From Scytalidium lignicola (taxonomy: Eukaryota; Ascomycota; Leotiomycetes): 64,000 bases of DNA. The notes under the pieces are model-generated. The model was not told the origin of the DNA and made no database searches. It saw nothing but the letters and a program-made list of their open reading frames with translations. The stretch spans positions 1 through 64,000 of the forward strand of contig NCSJ02000202.1 of assembly GCA_002812745.2 (NCBI GenBank). Direction: 5' to 3'. A program made the position numbers and the translations under genes. The first letter of the stretch is position 1. Each line of letters starts with the position of its first letter. This document shows, in pieces, positions 1 to 13,399 of the stretch.

Positions 1-1472
1 AAAAACAAGTTAATACACTTCATATATACTTGTATAATGAAAAAGGAGTTGATATACCTTGATAATGAAGAATTAAAGCTTAAAGAATTAACTTGTTTTC
101 TAAGGATTTAACTTGACTAACAACTTAACTTTAAAGCTTATGCAAAAGCAATTAAAAAAAAAGTTAACTATATAAACATTTATATTAATAAGACTAATAA
201 TAAAGACATAAAAATACAACTTCATAAGAGTAAAACAAATTTATACAACAATTATACAAAATACAATTGTATACAATGTTATTATATACTATTAACTTAC
301 AAAATCCAATAGTAATCTAAGGAGAATTAACTACTACTTACTTATAATATAATTATAATGCTTTTATATAATAACAAGAGTTTACAAAGACATTTTAATT
401 TAAAACTTAAAGACAAAGACATTCTACTTATTACTAGACTTATACTTGAACAAAAGAGTAATAACATTTAAGGATTACCTCAATTATACAAGCTTAAAAT
501 AAGTAATTCACTAAATAAGTAACAAAACAACAAGACTCTTGAAGAAAAGAAGAAAATACAAGTAATAAACAGAAAAGCAATTACTCAAAGAAAGTAATAA
601 GTACAAAGTAACATAATTATAACAATAAAAGAGTTATTAAGTAATATTAAAGGTAATTAACATAATTATAACAAAAGATTAAAAAGCAAGATGGATTTAA
701 AGCTTTGAAGTTACTAAGTTAACTAGGCTATATAATTATACAGAAGTTGTAAACTTTTCCACTTTTAACAAAAAAGTATTACTTTTACATAGTAAGCTAA
801 ACAAAGTAATTAACTTATTAATTACATAAATTCATATTAGCAAAATTAAACTATAAGTATATTTGTTTAAATGTTATATACTTAACATAAATATACTATT
901 ATACAATTATAAACTTACAGAAAAAACAACTTACTATCTAATCATTAACTGTTCAAACTTAAAATAAATAAGAAAAANGCTTTAAAATAAAANGCTTATA
1001 TAACAAAAGACTTAAAAGAAATACTAAGAAGTTGTCAAGGATATAAACAAATCACTAATTAAGTGTTAACTACAAAAAGGTTACAAGAGTACAAATTAAC
1101 AGTATAATTGAGGATTCAAGAGTAAAACAAAATAACAATAAAGTAACAACATCTTAAAGAATTAAGCTATTAACTATTAACTTAATAATACAATAAAACT
1201 CTTCTTAACCAAGCTGGTAAGCTAAGTACCAAACAAGAGGATAGTAAAGATAAGGCAAGGCAATTATACCTAAGCAAATAAAGAGTAGTATAAAGGTTTT
1301 CACCTAACCAAAGAGCTAGTATAGTTTCTTATATAACAGTATAATTATCCTGTATACCCTTAAGGTAGCCTTATAACTTATAGTATAAGAATAATAATAA
1401 TAAGATTAATGTTAATGATAGAGTTATATATAGTATTATTTATTATAATCAGCTAAGTATAAGTTTAACATA
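1..1472. repeat. AT-rich, RIP-decayed repetitive DNA without recognisable genes
   Basis: Very AT-rich sequence dominated by TA dinucleotides, with stop codons in all frames and two isolated N bases. I found no coherent protein frame or terminal repeat. The composition matches the recognisable retroelement remnants that follow, so it is probably another heavily mutated transposon. No family can be assigned. Confidence 0.6.
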
Positions 1473-1769
1473 TGTTCTACTGTCAAGGCCTTAGTGCACT
1501 AATCACGTGAAGGGGGGAAAAGGATAGTAGTCTGAGTCCTAGCCACTCCTTAACTACTAACTCCCGTCTATAAAGAGAAAGGTTTCCTCTTCTCTTTAAT
1601 AGGAGTCAAAGATTAATCTTGTAATTTTAGAAGAGTACCGAGTTTTAAAGCAAATCTACACTTAACCAACTGCTATCTTACTGCTAGTCTCCTATTATGT
1701 TTTAGCCTCCTGGTCTCTCTTCACTTTACATATAAATACCCTTAACATATTAATCTTTCTCTCCTAACA
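1473..1769 (+). repeat. Candidate 5' LTR/leader of the first gypsy-like element
   Basis: The segment starts TGTTCTACTG and ends CTCCTAACA, so it has short TGTT/AACA inverted ends. It lies directly upstream of the gag-like frame at 1797 and is less AT-rich than its surroundings. Only one copy is in the window, so the LTR call rests on ends and position alone. Confidence 0.35.
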
Positions 1770-1796
1770 AAGGGTATGTAGACTGTTAAGAATCAA

Positions 1797-4773
1797 GATG
1801 GTTAAGACCTGTCGAACTCAAGCTTCATAATAAGAAAAAGCAGAAGGATTACAGTTCCCCTTTACTGACTTAACAACATTACAACAAGAAGAGTTACTGT
1901 TGCCTGATTTACCTTTACTTTCTTCTCTAACACTTATTTCAAGGAGTTTTATTTCGTTGTCAAAGGAAGAGCTAGACAAGAGAATCATAGCTAAGTAACA
2001 ACAAGATTACTTTAAAAAGAAAAGAACTTACTTACAAGCTCTTGAGAGGGAAGAAACTCTTATTTATGATTTTGTATAAGATGCACTAGCTATTAAGACA
2101 AATCACTATGTTAAACCTTATTAACAACCAAATAATAAGATTTAAGGGAAATTACAACTCCTTACCTTGAAATACAAAGAGACTAATTAGAATGAACTCT
2201 ATACTTTCCTCTTCAAATTATACTCTTGATTTACTATAATCTAAGAATTGAGTACTAAGTTTCAAAGAGTTATGTACACTAATAATACACTAGAAAGTAT
2301 TATCAAAAGACATTAGATCACTTATATTATGGACACTTAACAAAATTGTTATAATTACATCTGTTAAGACAAAATAGAAGAATTCTTGAAGAGTAATATC
2401 TTAAATAGCCTTACTTACACCTTCGAAACTGTTATAAAACTATATTACCTTAAACAAAAACTAAACTAGAAATTCAATTCTTTTCTAGACAATTACAAGA
2501 ATATTAAGTCAGAATTACCAGAGTACTTACTTGAGGAATATCAAGTGTATAGCCTCTTAGACAAACTTCAACTAGAGTTGAGAAAGTAAATTATGTCTTA
2601 AAGCATATTAACTACTAAGACAAAGCTAATCAATGTAATACAAAAGGCTAAAACATTGATTACAACTTAAGGAAGAAGCATTATGACAAAANGGTATAAC
2701 TATGACTAATCAACTAAGAAACTAAGCCAGATAAATAAGTTAAACGAATAAGACTTCAAGCATGTCTTAAGCAAACCAAACTCCTTCAGTATAAAAANGT
2801 AACAACTATCAATGCTATCCTTCCTAACAATTAACCAACAGTAAAAAGAGGAAGAGTTGTTAAACTACTATTTTCTGAGGTCTAATGCTATTAATATAAG
2901 AAATTAGACTATTATGTTAGTAATTGCCCTCAGACATCTGATGTAAATACTATACTATTAGGTAGAAGAGTAATAATTGCTTAATAAGAAGACAAACACC
3001 TTTCAAGACAACTAGAAATAAGAGTTTCTCTCCAACTTAAAAGGAAATAGGTAATAAGAACAACTTTATTAAATACAAGGTTAGATTTGAATATTATACA
3101 TTATCACTTCTTATTAGACAAAGCAATAAAGAAGGTTAGCTAATACTTAACAATAAGATAGTTCTATAGACAAAACATTCTTATCTATGAAACTTTGGAT
3201 ATTATGACTTATATTACTAATAATTAAAGACTTAAGAGGACAAAGTATTATAACTTCATAATAATTAAGTTTAATAAATATGAAATTATATTAAGAAAGT
3301 TATAGTATGACAATATAAAGTCATAAGTTATTTACTACAAAGAAGACACTTAAGTATTTCCTCTTTAAGAACAACACTTATCATTGATCACTACAAAAAG
3401 ACAACTTTGAAAAGTTAATCACACAACTAAGTATACTATAGTTTTGGTTAGAACAATCCTTACTCCTTCAGATACACAAGAGAATACTAATAAGGAAGTT
3501 AGTAAAATGCAACTTGTTATACTATTAAAATATAATAATTACTTGAATATCTTTAATACAAACTTAGTTAGAATTTTACCCTTTTATACCTCTTTAGAAC
3601 ATTACATCAATTTAGAAGAAGGACAAACTCTACTTTGAGGACTTATTTATGCTTTAGCCGAAGATAAGCTTATAATACTTCATGATTACTTGGAAGTTAT
3701 TACGCAGAAGGGATGGATCCAACCCTTGATTAGTCTAGTAAAAGCTCTTATCTTGTTCATACTCAAGTCAAAAGGTAAGCTATGACTTTATATTAACTAC
3801 CAAGGACTAAACAAAATTACTAAGAAGAATCACATTGTATTACCTTTAATTTCAAAAATTATTAATTGATTATCTAAGGTTAAATACTTTACTAAGTTAA
3901 ATTTAAAAGATGCTTACCACCAAATACATATCTATGAAAAAGATAAGTAGAAGACAACATTCAGAACTAAGTATAAATACTTTGAATATCTTATCATGCT
4001 ATTTGGACTTTTGAATGCATTAGCTACCTTTTAAATATATATTAACCAAGCATTAACAAGTTTAGTCAACGTCATCTACATTATATACCTTGATAATATC
4101 TTAATTTACACAAAGGACAAAGAGTTACATATATAAACTATTTGTGATGTACTAGTTAGATTGCAGTAATAAGGCCTTTATGCAAACTTGGAGAAATGTA
4201 CATTCTATTCTTAAACAGTCACCTTTTTAAGCTTTATAATTACTCTTAAAAGCATAAACATGGAAAAAGAACATGTTATAACTATTGTTAAGTAGTTAAA
4301 ACCTAGAAGTATAAAAGATATATAAATCTTTCTTAACTTCATTAAGTTTTATCATTAATTTATCAAAGGTTATTCAAAGGTTATTATACCATTAACAGAT
4401 ACATTAAAAAAANGGATACTTGTCAACCTTCTAACTAATTCTCTTATAACAAGAAGCATTTACAAAGATACATATCTTATTTACAATTGCTTTACTATTA
4501 TGTCATTATAACCTGAAGTTACTTACTAGGTTAGAAACAAATACTTTAGATTTTGTGGTTAACATGATTATAACCTAATTGTGAAAAGAGCATTAACACT
4601 TTATTATATACATATTGAAGAAGTTAAAAGAGGCTAAGCTATATTATAATACCTTAGATGTTAAGTTATTAATTATTATAAAAGCTTTCAAGACATAAAG
4701 ACATTACTTGTTATATATATAATACCTTGTTAAAGTTTTAACTAACTACTTGAACTATCACTACCTTACTTCT
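1797..4773 (+). mobile_element. Ty3/gypsy retroelement A, RIP-decayed and cut off in RNase H
   Basis: A gag-like frame starts at the ATG at 1797 (MVKTCRTQAS) and continues with many in-frame stops. A degenerate zinc knuckle ending YYVSNCPQTSD is near 2890-2940. Reverse transcriptase at about 3690-4140 is unmistakable: a KLNLKDAYHQIHI block, a RTKYKYFEYLIMLFGL block and the catalytic block IYLDNILIYT, where the usual YLDD reads YLDN. RNase H-like sequence follows to about 4770 and stops at the left end of the next element's LTR. Stops mostly sit where the family has Gln or Trp, as expected from CpA-to-TpA mutation on either strand. No intact ORF remains, so it is non-autonomous. Confidence 0.8.
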
Positions 4774-5126
4774 TGTTACAGGTTTGACCGAATAAGCTAA
4801 TTGGTGTAAGCCTAAGGCTTAGTACATGACAGATGTACATAGAGAACTTAACAGTTAGAGGTTATATGACATGGATCCTAGGATCTTAGGATCTTAGGAT
4901 CTATAGGGATCTGAGGATCTGTGGATCCTGTGATCTAACTGGGTTTCATTATCTATATAAGCATGTTGTAAGAACATAAGAGTAGACTTCTTATGTTCAA
5001 CTTAAATATATTATTAGATCTTACCCTTAACTAAGTTGACTGCTTGTATGTTATATGTTTCCATTGTCCTTGAACATCTACCTTATTCTTACTATCCAGT
5101 AACCTGGATAGTATAGTTTTGTAACA
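4774..5126 (+). repeat. Left LTR of gypsy element B
   Basis: This 353-bp repeat starts TGTTACAGG and ends TTTGTAACA. A second copy (355 bp) is at 19912-20266, and the two differ mainly by C/T and G/A transitions. This copy carries about eight spaced GGATC/GATC words at 4873-4935. It is followed by TTTTGAACA, the same bases that follow the LTR of the antisense element (adjacent to 21992), so the two elements may share a primer site. Confidence 0.85.
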
Positions 5127-6590
5127 TTTTGAACATTACTTATCTTGATAAATCAGGATTTGGAAACAGATATACTAGTAGATAACAATAATGAATAATA
5201 ACTTGAAGAAAGTTCTAAAGAAGGCTTTGAAGAGGAATCTAAAGAAAGATCTGAGGAAGTATCTAAGGAAAGTTCAGAAGATAACTCTGAAGAAGACCAA
5301 GGTGAGAACCAGACTATCACGGAAATTAACATCCAAGAAGGAGTGTTAGAAGAAGTTGTTATGTTACCAAAGTAACTTATTAGGTCAACAGAAGAATCAA
5401 CCGTTGGAGAATCGTCAAGAGCTTCGAGGAAGAAGCTAACACCTCCACTACCTAAACTTGACTTAGAACCAATTCTAACTCCAAGAGCTTTAAGTCTAGA
5501 CCTTAATCTAGACTCTGAACCAGAAAGCAACGTTGAACAAGTTCTAATAGCAATACCTTAAGAGGTCAAGATCACTAGGCTAGACCTGTTCTATAGGGAC
5601 AAAAAGAAGCTTAAGACATACCTTGCACAAACAAGAACTTATTTGGTATTGAATGATCACTTATTGCTTAGAAACATGCATAAGGTTCTGTAAGCATTGA
5701 CATACTTAAGAAGAGTAGCTAAGACTTGGTTTTAACCCTTTAAGGACAAGTGGTTTATGACAAACGAAGGAACTACAAACTAAGAAGTAAGAAACATCTT
5801 TAGAAGTTAAGAAAATTATACAAGAGAACTCAAACGCTTATATAAGGATGTTGATGAAAAGAGAAATGCTAAGAGACAATTAACTCATCTCAAGTAAACC
5901 AAAAGTCCTAATGAATATGCTATACTTTATCACTAGTATATAATATCAGTCAACTAAAGGAAAGAAGTATATATACACTAATATAAGACTAGTTTAAAGG
6001 ACTTTATAAAAGAAGAATTGTACTGACAACTTGTGGTTATTACGTTCAATACTCTTGTTAACTTGTCTATCAAGATTAGAAATAAACAATATAAAATGAT
6101 CTTGGACAAGAAGAGTAAATCTTACTTTAACAAAAGAAAACCTAAAGGGAAAAAGGATTATAAAGACCTTATAAAGTTAAATGCCATGAAGAAAAGAAAG
6201 ATCTTTAAAGAAAAGGGAAGGAAGTACTTTGAAGGAAAAAGTAAAAAAGGGAATTCCTTTAGAATTTCCCCTGAAGAACTTGATAAAAGAAGAAAAAACA
6301 AGTTATGCTTCAAGTGTAGAATGTCTAGACATATAACGAATACTCATAAGAAAGATAACAAGATAAGTGCGTTAGTTAAAGTTGAAGCTATAAGAATCTT
6401 AAGAATCATGAATATCTTATTAAAGTCTTTAGAAGAGAAAAGCTCAAATAAGGAAAGAAGCTCCTCAGAAGAAGAAGAGGAACAACAGAATTCAGTGACT
6501 ATACCAGAAATCACTGTTGAAACTGATGTAGATAAAATGGCAAGGGCAAGAATCCTAGAAACAAGTTCTACACTAATGAGAAGGACTTAG
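5127..6590 (+). pseudogene. gag region of gypsy element B (decayed)
   Basis: An acidic Ser/Glu-rich leader (about 5200-5560) is followed by a retrotransposon-gag-like stretch near 5580-5800 (LFYRDKKKLKTYLAQTRTYL, then ALTYLRRVAKTWF) and a basic C-terminal part that stays open at 6033-6590. The basic part holds a damaged zinc knuckle, CFKCRMSRHITNTHK, where the last Cys of CX2CX4HX4C is lost. Stops occur at former Gln/Trp codons. The antisense ORF over the leader (5153-5530) is a composition shadow. The role would be virus-like particle formation, but the frame is broken. Confidence 0.75.
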
Positions 6591-9500
6591 CATATAGGAC
6601 ATCCTCAAAATCAAGGGGAGACTGTAAGCCTAAATAGATAAAGATCTATGCTAAGAGTTAATAGAATCTAGATGATCATGCTAGCAGAGTTTAAGGCTAT
6701 ACCAACAAAGCAATATCCTGTTTCTGGAGAATTGTTAATCTTGAAGTATTATCTTATGATTAGCATAAGAGGACTTAGAGAATAGGAAATCCTAGATAAG
6801 AACCAACTCTATAAGACCATATAGTAAGAAGAAATAACAATCAAGGAATACAAACTCGATCTTGAAGATCTTGCCTTAGTCTATAAGACTAACTTACAAA
6901 GCATTGTTATAAAGAAAAAATCACATAAGTTCCTCCTACCAGTAAAAAGGACTTGAATTCAAGATAACTTTGATCAAATGCCTAAGGATACCTGAATAAT
7001 AATTGAAGAAGGGCTAAGCTATGTTGTATAAGGAAGATACAATATACAACATAAGGGACTTCTAATGATAACCTACTAGCAAGACTGATTAGAAGCTGAA
7101 ACTCAGTACAGAGAAATCTGGGGATTAAGAAAATCAATAGAACAATTACCTAAAGCCAAGCAATATTATGCTCAACAAGAACAAAGGGAACCAGTTGAAA
7201 TTGTTGTTAAACCAGCCAATTAGGACATGGAAGCATTACTTATAGTTAATGAACTAGAAGAAGAATCATTACCTCTGGAATTACTTATTATGTTACCAGG
7301 AGAAGATGAACTATTACAGAGAATTAATGGACAGTTCAACTAAGAAGTAGTAGTATACTCTTTGAATTCTGCAGAAAGAATTCCTGTAGTAAGTAATATT
7401 TTAATCACTGAAATAAAGGAATGTCTTAAAAATGAAATAGCAAAATAAGTACAAGATATATATGCATTCATAAACGATAAAAGCTTAGATAGACTAAGAT
7501 TGAGAAATCTTAATAAGAAACAAGTAACACTGTTTGAAGAGTTAGAGGAAAACACTGAAAATCTAAAAATCAAAGATGACATGTCAGTTAACAATGCCAG
7601 AAATGTTAATCTCTACTCTATAAACAATAAAAGTTCATTATATATCAACATAACACTATGTAGAAAGCTAATAAAAGCCTTAATCAATTTAGAAGTTAAA
7701 AGGAATTTCATCAATAAACAAGTTATAAAACAACTTAAACTTAGTATAAAAGTCAAGGATAACAATTATTTGATATTGTTAGCAAACAATATCAAAGTTC
7801 AAAAGTATGTCAATGTTCAAACTTAAAACTTAAATATAAAGTATAACAAGGACCATTGAGAAAAAATATCTTTTGACGTTATAAGGTTAAGAACATATCA
7901 AGTTATATTAAGAATTGAATAAATAAAGAAGTATAATCTAATAATTGATTAAAGAACAAGTATAATTACCTTCTTAGAAGAAGTTATACCTTTAAGAACT
8001 ATCTATGTCAACAAAACCATAAAACATATACTTGAGGAATATTATGAATAGTTAGAGTTATTCACAAAAAGACTTGATAATTTAGCCTTACCTAAGCATA
8101 AACTATAGGATCATAAGATAAAGCTCAAAGAGGGGTTCAAACCAGTTTATAAACCAATTTATCGAACAACTCTTACTGAGGATAAGATGATGAAGAAATG
8201 GTTACTCAAGAAAATGGTACTTAGAGGTCTATACAAAGAAGGTCACAATAAAGCTAGAACACTATTGCATTATACAAAGAAAGGAGACAATCCGTTAGGA
8301 CGACCTTGTGATAACTACAAACACTTGAATAGTAGGACTAAGAAAGACTAATACCCCTTACCATTGATAGATTCAATGATGGATAAACTGAAGGGAGTTG
8401 TCATATTCACCAAGCTAGACCTATAGTCAACATTTAATCTAGTTAAGATTAAGAAAGGTGACGAATAAAAAGCTGCTATTCAAACAAAATACAGATTATT
8501 TAAGCCATTGGTTATAACGTTTAGTATGACCAATACTCTAACAACACAATAAAGAATAATAAACTGGATATTAGAGAAATACCTGGAGAAATTCGTAATA
8601 GTATATCTTGACAATATAATCATATACTCAAAGAGTATCAAAGAACATAAGAAGCATGTCAAGCTTGTTCTACAAGCATTGTAAGAAGCAGGATTATACT
8701 ACAAACTAGTAAAATATGAATTTTACAAGGAACAAGTTCAATTCCTAAGACACTGTATTTTTGGAGAAAAGATTGAAACCCTTAATAACAAGATTTAGTT
8801 AATCAAGGAATAAAAGCCACTTAAGACAGTTAAACAACTACAAAGTTTCTTAAGGTTAACCAACTATTATCAGAGATTTATAAAAGATTATTCTAAGATC
8901 TCTACACCATTAACTAAACTCATGAAGAAGGATTAAGCTTACGAATGGAATAATACTATAAAAGAAGTATTTTAAAGCATTAAGAATACCTTTGTAAAAG
9001 GAGATTTTTTGAGAATCTTCAATCTAGAAAAAGGAATAAGAATTAAAACTAATACCTCTAATGTAATATTAAGAGCTATATTATCATAATCACAACAGAT
9101 TAGTAAACAACATTACCAAGTACTACTAGCATTTTAGTTAAGAAAGTTAAACATTGCTAAAAGAAATTACCAGACATTAAATAAAGAAATGTTAGCTATT
9201 GTAAAAGCTCTGAAGCACTGAAGAGTGTATACTGTTGAATCTAGTAAAACAATCAATATACTTTCAGATCACCATAACCTTCAATACTTTATAACAACTA
9301 AGTAATTGAATACAAGACAAGTATGATAAGCAGAGAAGTTATCCAAGTATGATTTTAAGATTACTTATGTTAAAGGTAAGGACAATGGAAAAGTAGATAC
9401 TCTAAGCTAGAAACCTAAGTACTTAACCAAAGAGAAAGAAGAGAGTAAACCTATATTAAAGGAAAACAAGAGTGAATTCCTAATATATAATAAAGGACAA

Positions 9501-10794
9501 CTCATGGTTATCATAACAATAACAAACAAGCATTAAGCTAATCAAATTAGTAAAGCAACTGATAAGGAAAAACAAGAAGATGCTTTATTAAACATGACTA
9601 AAGGCAAATAAGAGAAGATTAAAAACACTTAGTATAAGAATAAAAGGTTATATATACTAACAAAACTAGCAGAAGAGTTTGTCAAGGAATAGCATAGCCT
9701 ACTATATAATGGACATATAAGAGTAACCTGATGTTATTACCAAATCAATAAGAATTACTTTATCATGAAACTACAGTTAGTAGTTAAGAAAGTAATCACA
9801 GAATACAAAATCTGTAAGAAGGCTAAGAATCCAAGAAGGAAGCCTTAAGAACAATTGCATCCTACACAAATACCCAACAATCTATAAGAACTGATCAGAT
9901 AAGATTTTATCATGAAACTACTGGTTTCCACAGATTATACGACAAAGGTCAAGTATAACTCTATCTTTGTGATAACTGAACATTATATCAATTATATAAC
10001 ATTTGAACTGTTCAGGGAAACCTGAGGAGTAGAAGAGGTAACCGATATATTCTTACAAAGAATAATGTCTCAATAAAGATTACTAAAACAGATAATCTCT
10101 GATAAAAATACTAAATTCACATTTAAGTTTTAAGAAACAATAACAACAAGAATAAGAGTTAAGAGGAAATTGTCAACAACATAACATTTACAAACCAACA
10201 AGAAAACAGAATGTTTAAACAGATAATTAGAAGGATACCTTAAATACTATATCAACTATAATCAAGATAATTAAGTTGATTACTTGTCAATGGCAAAGAT
10301 AACATATAATAGTACATTATACAAATCAATTAAAATCACTCCATTTTATACAAATTACAAACAAGAACTAAAGAGGTTCTATACTAAACTAGAATTAGAA
10401 TCTACAAGTGAATCAACAAAGATTTGTATAAAACAAATAGAAGAAATGCAAGAAAAGATCAAGNAACTTACTTTAATATACTAAAGAAAGAATGAAGAAA
10501 TATTATGATCATGAACACTTGATGAAATTAACATATAAAAAAGAGGATAAAGTTTATCTTCTTAGAAAAAACATTAAAATAACAAGATTAAGTAATAAAC
10601 TAAACTAGGTGAAGATAAGACTATATAAAATTAAAAAGGTTTATAGACTTTTAACATATAAATTAAAATTATCAACAATAGTTAAGATATATCTTGTTTT
10701 TTATGTTTTACTTCTTAAACTAGTATTAAAGAATACTTAAATACTAATGTTAGAAGAAGTTAATCTAGAAAGAGAATATAAAGTTGAGAAAATC
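6591..10794 (+). pseudogene. pol of gypsy element B: protease, RT, RNase H, integrase (decayed)
   Basis: The order is that of Ty3/gypsy elements. A protease-like block (ALINLEVKRNFINKQVIKQL) is at 7675-7735. Reverse transcriptase spans about 8150-8760, with a YPLPLIDSMMDKL block and the catalytic VYLDNIIIYS block near 8600. RNase H-like sequence is at 9000-9420. The integrase zinc-binding HHCC region is near 9690-9830, and the core and C-terminal tail run to about 10750. The frame ends in the start of a chromodomain (EREYKVEKI) exactly where element C is inserted at 10795. It resumes at 19099. Many RIP-type stops make it inactive. Confidence 0.8.
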
Positions 10795-11000
10795 TGTTAC
10801 GGCGTCCTTACGACTGCCTTAGGAGTGCTGGGTCGGACATACCTTATTCTATAGCTTAGTTATAGCTGGGTCGGTTATACTTTATTCTATCGGCTATACG
10901 GTCATATCTTATTCCATAGCTTAGCTATATCATGTGCTTTGGCATTAAGAAGAATAGAGTATCCTTTTTACCTCCTATAAACTTGACCTATACTGTGATA
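10795..11000 (+). repeat. Left LTR of element C
   Basis: 206 bp, identical in length to the copy at 18888-19093 and differing mainly by transitions. Preceded by the target duplication AAATC and followed two bases later by the candidate primer site TGGTAGC. Confidence 0.88.
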
Positions 11001-11286
11001 TATGGTAGCAATATCATGTTTCATCGTGATACCACTTAGGAGAATCCTACTATAGCTTATAGTTCTTGTTTCAATCCATCGTTTGATTTGATTCTATTCA
11101 TCATTAATGCCCCCTTGCATCGACCAGAGCCTACTTGCTGAACAGCTCTATTAATTCAGCAAAACCAACCATAGCTTCACAGAGGAAATATTACTACAAC
11201 TCACAGATATTATCGAATGCGTCAGGACTTAATCATCCTATAAGAGAGAGAGCAAATCCACAACTCCAGAGTTTCCTATAGAGTAG

Positions 11287-13300
11287 TTGACCTTGAAACG
11301 ACAGCTTAAGACAGCCATCAAACGTTTTGAAAAGGCAATCCAAAGTCTCCCAAAGGCTGCAGATACAAATCAACCTCCTAATATCCAACAAGGGCAATCT
11401 TCCCTATTGGCTGTCAATCTGTTATCCGTTACAACAATAATACCAGTACTTTCAGCACTCTCAATTCAAGTTATACAACTTACCTTTCTAATACCCTTAG
11501 GACAGACTATCCAGACCAGAAACAAATTACTCATAGCTCTTACTCAGTCCACCAAGGAAGTTGCTAAGATAACTATAGCACGACTACAGTCTCCGGATGA
11601 GAATGATGTCATACTATTGTCAGAACCAGAACTGGAAGGAACTGCTCTTCGAGGTAGCATAGCCGAGTTATACCCTTACTAAAATACATTTACTCCAAGT
11701 TTACCCTTCATTATTCTACCCAGCTCAAGTAACACACCCTTCATCCAGGAAGAGATTTCAGTTGCCATAAAAGAGTTGCCCTTAGTAGAACTGGTTGGCA
11801 AACAAAACACCCAAGGTAATACCAGAGTTCTGACTCCCTCAGTATCTCCCCTCTTAACATTTAGGGCCTCTACTAGATCGTCAAACTCAATAGCCTAAGA
11901 ACTACACTGGCGACTGTCTCCCTTCTTACATAGTCCTTCTTGACTAACTACAACCATAGTAGGATTTACACCTGACGAACTTTGCTAGGTGGCCAAAATC
12001 ATCAGGAATATAGCATTAGCAGCTTAGACCACTGCTCTAAAGGCCTCTGACCTTGGATACTTCTACTCAAACATGCTAAAGGAATATGAATAGACAGATA
12101 ACAATGTCGTAGACAAAGACAGCAGAATATATTATTATAATGTATTCACTTTCACTAATTACATTAAAGCCTTTACATTAACTAAGGATGAAGCCCAGGT
12201 TAAAAGTATGTTAGACTCTTGCTTTCGGGGAGAAGCTGAACAATGGTGGAATGCCCTAGATGACGTTTGTAAGGTAAGGCTCATAAGCATACCAGGATTA
12301 GCCGTTTACTACTCAGCCTTGGAAATTAGATTTTAACCCCTTTTCTCAGAGGCATTTTCAAAGTACAAGGCAACTAAGTACACCATAGAAGATTGTTGTA
12401 ATCGTAAGTTAGTCACTAAATACTTAGTTATACTTGAAGCCTTAGCTAAGGCATACAGACAAGGACTTAATGCGAATGACAACATGAAATATAGTATAAT
12501 CTTATAAGCATGGATGAAACTTGACCTTGCGTTATATGCAAATATCCTGGAGCTAGCCAAAGACATTACCTTAGAGCAATTTACGGTGACGTTACTCAGC
12601 TAGCAAGCTAACTGGTACAACAGATACTCACCAAGGCAACCAAGGCCTTATCATTCGCAAAACTATTAGTCTCAAAGTAAGTTCTTTAACAGTCGTCCAT
12701 GGGTACCTCATAGCTTCAACCAGCAAGGGTTCAACCTAAGGGCTCTGGAATTTTCATATAATCAACCAAGGCCTTTAGTAGGCTTCTTATTGCAAAACGC
12801 TTAACAATACAGAAACTTCAATTCTGCTAACATGTCAAATTTTCTACTTTTCCTAATCCCTTTAATCCTTCAAATCATCAAATGGCATGGAATGCTAACC
12901 AGCCTACACAGAACTGGACTTCTTACCAGTTTAGAAACCAGAACTAACTACCTTGTCCTAACTACCAAGGATGCTGTCTATTGCAAATCACTGCTAGCCC
13001 TTCATCATTAAACAATCCAACATATAAACCTAGTCAAAAGGCATATACTACAAACATAGACGAAAGTTCTAATCAGTATTAGGAAGAACATTATAGTCAA
13101 GGGGATAAGTCAGAAACATATCCTCTACAAGACTTTATAAAGTCAAGTTATCTTAATGATTTTGCAAATGCTAATTATGAGAAGGAAATAGTACAGTCAG
13201 AGGATTTTAAGATTAATGAGGAACTTAATAATATACTATATGTCTTGTTAGCTATCCTTAACTTAATTGCAGTATAGTTCAATCAATCATCAACTCTTAT
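11287..13300 (+). pseudogene. gag region of element C (decayed)
   Basis: The best preserved frame opens at 11293 or just upstream and stays open to 11682 (start KRQLKTAIKRFEKAIQSLPK). The typical gag motif RGEAEQWWNALDDV is at about 12227-12270, followed by a helical capsid-like stretch to about 12600. An Asn/Gln/Tyr-rich region covers 12600-13050, where a nucleic-acid-binding tail is expected, but I cannot identify a clean zinc knuckle. In-frame stops at former Gln/Trp codons break it repeatedly. Confidence 0.65.
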
Positions 13301-13399
13301 AGTTACACTGAACCTTATCTTTACATAATGCAAATGTTATCTTATAACTTTCTTATTATGGAATAAACTCTTCAAGCATCTCTTTACATGTAACCAAGA

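Noticed and set aside
5153..5530. Ser-rich 125-codon minus-strand frame
   Set aside because: It mirrors the Glu/Ser-rich gag leader of element B on the plus strand and has no family similarity.
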